From the NCBI RefSeq assembly GCF_000827885.1, contig NZ_JTKH01000006.1, forward strand, positions 186,001-250,000: a stretch of DNA of 64,000 nucleotides, given 5' to 3'. Below are positions 63,001 through 64,000 of the stretch, piece after piece. Source of the DNA: Vibrio renipiscarius. Its GTDB lineage: Bacteria; Pseudomonadota; Gammaproteobacteria; Enterobacterales; Vibrionaceae. The notes beneath the pieces were generated by a model, which saw nothing but the letters and a program-made list of their open reading frames with translations, made no database searches and was not told the DNA's origin. How positions within the stretch are numbered: position 1 is the first letter of the stretch; every line of letters begins with the position of its first letter. The position numbers and the translations under genes are program-made.

Positions 63001-63759
63001 ATGTCCCAAGCTGTATTCCATTTAGGTGTTACTGAAGCTGATCTTGCTGGCGCTACGTTGGCGATCATTCCTGGCGATCCTGCTCGAGTGCAAAAAATTG
63101 CTGAAGAGATGGAGAATCCGGTATTTCTAGCCAGTCATCGTGAATATACGCTTTACCGAGCGGAACTTGATGGTAAGCCAGTGGTTGTTTGTTCTACTGG
63201 TATTGGTGGCCCTTCGACTTCTATCGCTGTTGAAGAGTTAGCGCAACTTGGTGTGCGTACCTTCTTACGTGTTGGCACGACGGGTGCCATTCAGCCGCAT
63301 GTGAATGTTGGCGATATGATTGTTACGACCGGTTCTGTGCGTTTAGATGGTGCAAGCTTGCACTTCGCGCCAATGGAATTCCCAGCAGTGGCCGACTTTT
63401 CGGTCGCGACGGCAATGAAAGCGGCAGTCGAAGAGTCAGGCGCGACCGTTCATATGGGCGTGACCGCTTCGAGCGATACTTTCTACCCAGGTCAGGAGCG
63501 TTACGATACCTTTACAGGCCGTGTAGTACACCGTTTCCAAGGCTCAATGAAAGAGTGGCAAGAAATGGGTGTTTTGAACTTTGAGATGGAATCAGCGACG
63601 CTGCTGACCATGTGTGCGAGCTCTGGCCTTAAAGCGGGTTGCGTTGCGGGTGTGATCATCAACCGTACTCAGAAAGAGATCCCGGATCATGCAACGCTAA
63701 AAGAAACTGAAATGCGTTCAATCAAAGTCGTGGTAGAAGCGGCGCGCAAGATGCTTTAA
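63001..63759 (+). CDS. udp: Uridine phosphorylase
   Basis: This 252-residue enzyme is the same size as E. coli Udp (253). It splits uridine with phosphate to uracil and ribose 1-phosphate for pyrimidine salvage. Phosphate contacts are in IIPGDPARV and VGTTGAIQ. The substrate-binding region has [23 protein letters not shown]. The strong AAGGAG ribosome binding site lies 9 bases before the ATG. It works with UraA and the 5'-nucleotidase encoded earlier in the window. Confidence 0.97.
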   Translation: MSQAVFHLGVTEADLAGATLAIIPGDPARVQKIAEEMENPVFLASHREYTLYRAELDGKPVVVCSTGIGGPSTSIAVEELAQLGVRTFLRVGTTGAIQPHVNVGDMIVTTGSVRLDGASLHFAPMEFPAVADFSVATAMKAAVEESGATVHMGVTASSDTFYPGQERYDTFTGRVVHRFQGSMKEWQEMGVLNFEMESATLLTMCASSGLKAGCVAGVIINRTQKEIPDHATLKETEMRSIKVVVEAARKML

Positions 63760-63782
63760 TTCGTTAACGCATAGCAAAAAGA

Positions 63783-63825
63783 AAACCCTCAATAGCGGCC
63801 AGTGCCATTATTGAGGGTTTATTGT
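63783..63825 (+). terminator. Intrinsic terminator after udp
   Basis: AAACCCTCAATA (63783-63794) pairs with TATTGAGGGTTT (63809-63820); T-rich on one side and A-rich on the other, so it may be bidirectional. Confidence 0.85.
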
Positions 63826-63872
63826 TTCTCGGGTTTGTAAACCGAAAACGAACGGACTTATCTAGCTGCGGA

Positions 63873-64000
63873 TTATCCCGCGAACTCTACTGAGTCAGGA
63901 CGTTGGGAAAATTGAACCGCATTTAAGAAGTCACACAACAATTCATCACTGCATACTTTGTAGTTTTTGTTGTCTGTCTTGCGGAAGTAAGCACCAATTT
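63873..64000 (-). CDS. Unrecognised protein, C-terminal 42 residues only
   Basis: A minus-strand frame enters from the right edge, reads ...GAYFRKTDNKNYKVCSDELL and ends ...RPDSVEFAG before a TAA at 63873-63875. It converges on the udp terminator, as a real gene would. The fragment is too short for a family call. Confidence 0.55.
   Translation of the reverse strand, partial: IGAYFRKTDNKNYKVCSDELLCDFLNAVQFSQRPDSVEFAG

Overview
The window is a 64-kb chromosomal segment of a Vibrio (Vibrionaceae). The main evidence is a quorum-sensing locus in which the small RNA Qrr1 is divergent from luxO-luxU, a sodium-motor protein MotY, a lipoprotein-type 5'-nucleotidase, an rnfABCDGE-nth operon, and a solitary integron attC site of the Vibrio (VCR-like) type. 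I cannot name the species from the sequence alone.

Bases 1-15,140 are ordinary core chromosome: prmC (partial)-sirB2-sirB1-kdsA, a 5'-nucleotidase, ybaK, uraA, a DUF2066 gene, the minus-strand cluster bepA-arsC-wrbA-DUF2069, a TusA-like gene with perM, and a chemotaxis receptor. Most units end in clear intrinsic terminators.

Bases 15,284-33,129 (about 17.8 kb) are an integrative element inserted inside the peroxiredoxin gene bcp. The two bcp pieces (33130-33462 and 15146-15283, minus strand) rejoin exactly in frame into a 156-residue protein. The right end carries four adjacent minus-strand genes: three tyrosine-recombinase-like proteins and a small coiled-coil protein. This matches what I recall of the SE family (strand-biased circularizing integrative elements, Tn6283-like). 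Next to them the element carries its own intact, diverged bcp, which probably replaces the gene it breaks. The cargo looks like defence functions: a three-gene operon whose last product has PD-(D/E)XK nuclease motifs; a GHKL-ATPase/PD-(D/E)XK fusion; a helicase/winged-helix operon with a divergent XRE regulator and two identical palindromic operators; a HigA-like small protein; a 47-residue membrane protein; and one integron-type cassette with its attC site. Between the cargo units lie non-coding modules that do not look random: a roughly 110-125-bp module present twice, a shared promoter and N-terminus in front of two small genes, and several strong hairpins, one with 28-bp arms.

Bases 33,130-64,000 return to core genes: gcvR (upstream of broken bcp), dapA-bamC, a NhaC-family antiporter, rnt, motY, gloA, nth and rnfEGDCBA, a Dcu-type C4-dicarboxylate transporter, tRNA-Asn, uvrB with a perfect LexA box, qrr1/luxO/luxU, a YvcK-like gene, moaABCDE behind a molybdenum-cofactor riboswitch, a CBS-domain protein, a MATE transporter, zntA behind a ZntR-type promoter, and udp behind a CRP site. 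The window ends inside an unrecognised minus-strand gene. RnfC is unusual for a long tandem-repeat tail. The most novel material is the element: its target-gene replacement strategy, its untyped defence-like operons and its repeated non-coding modules.
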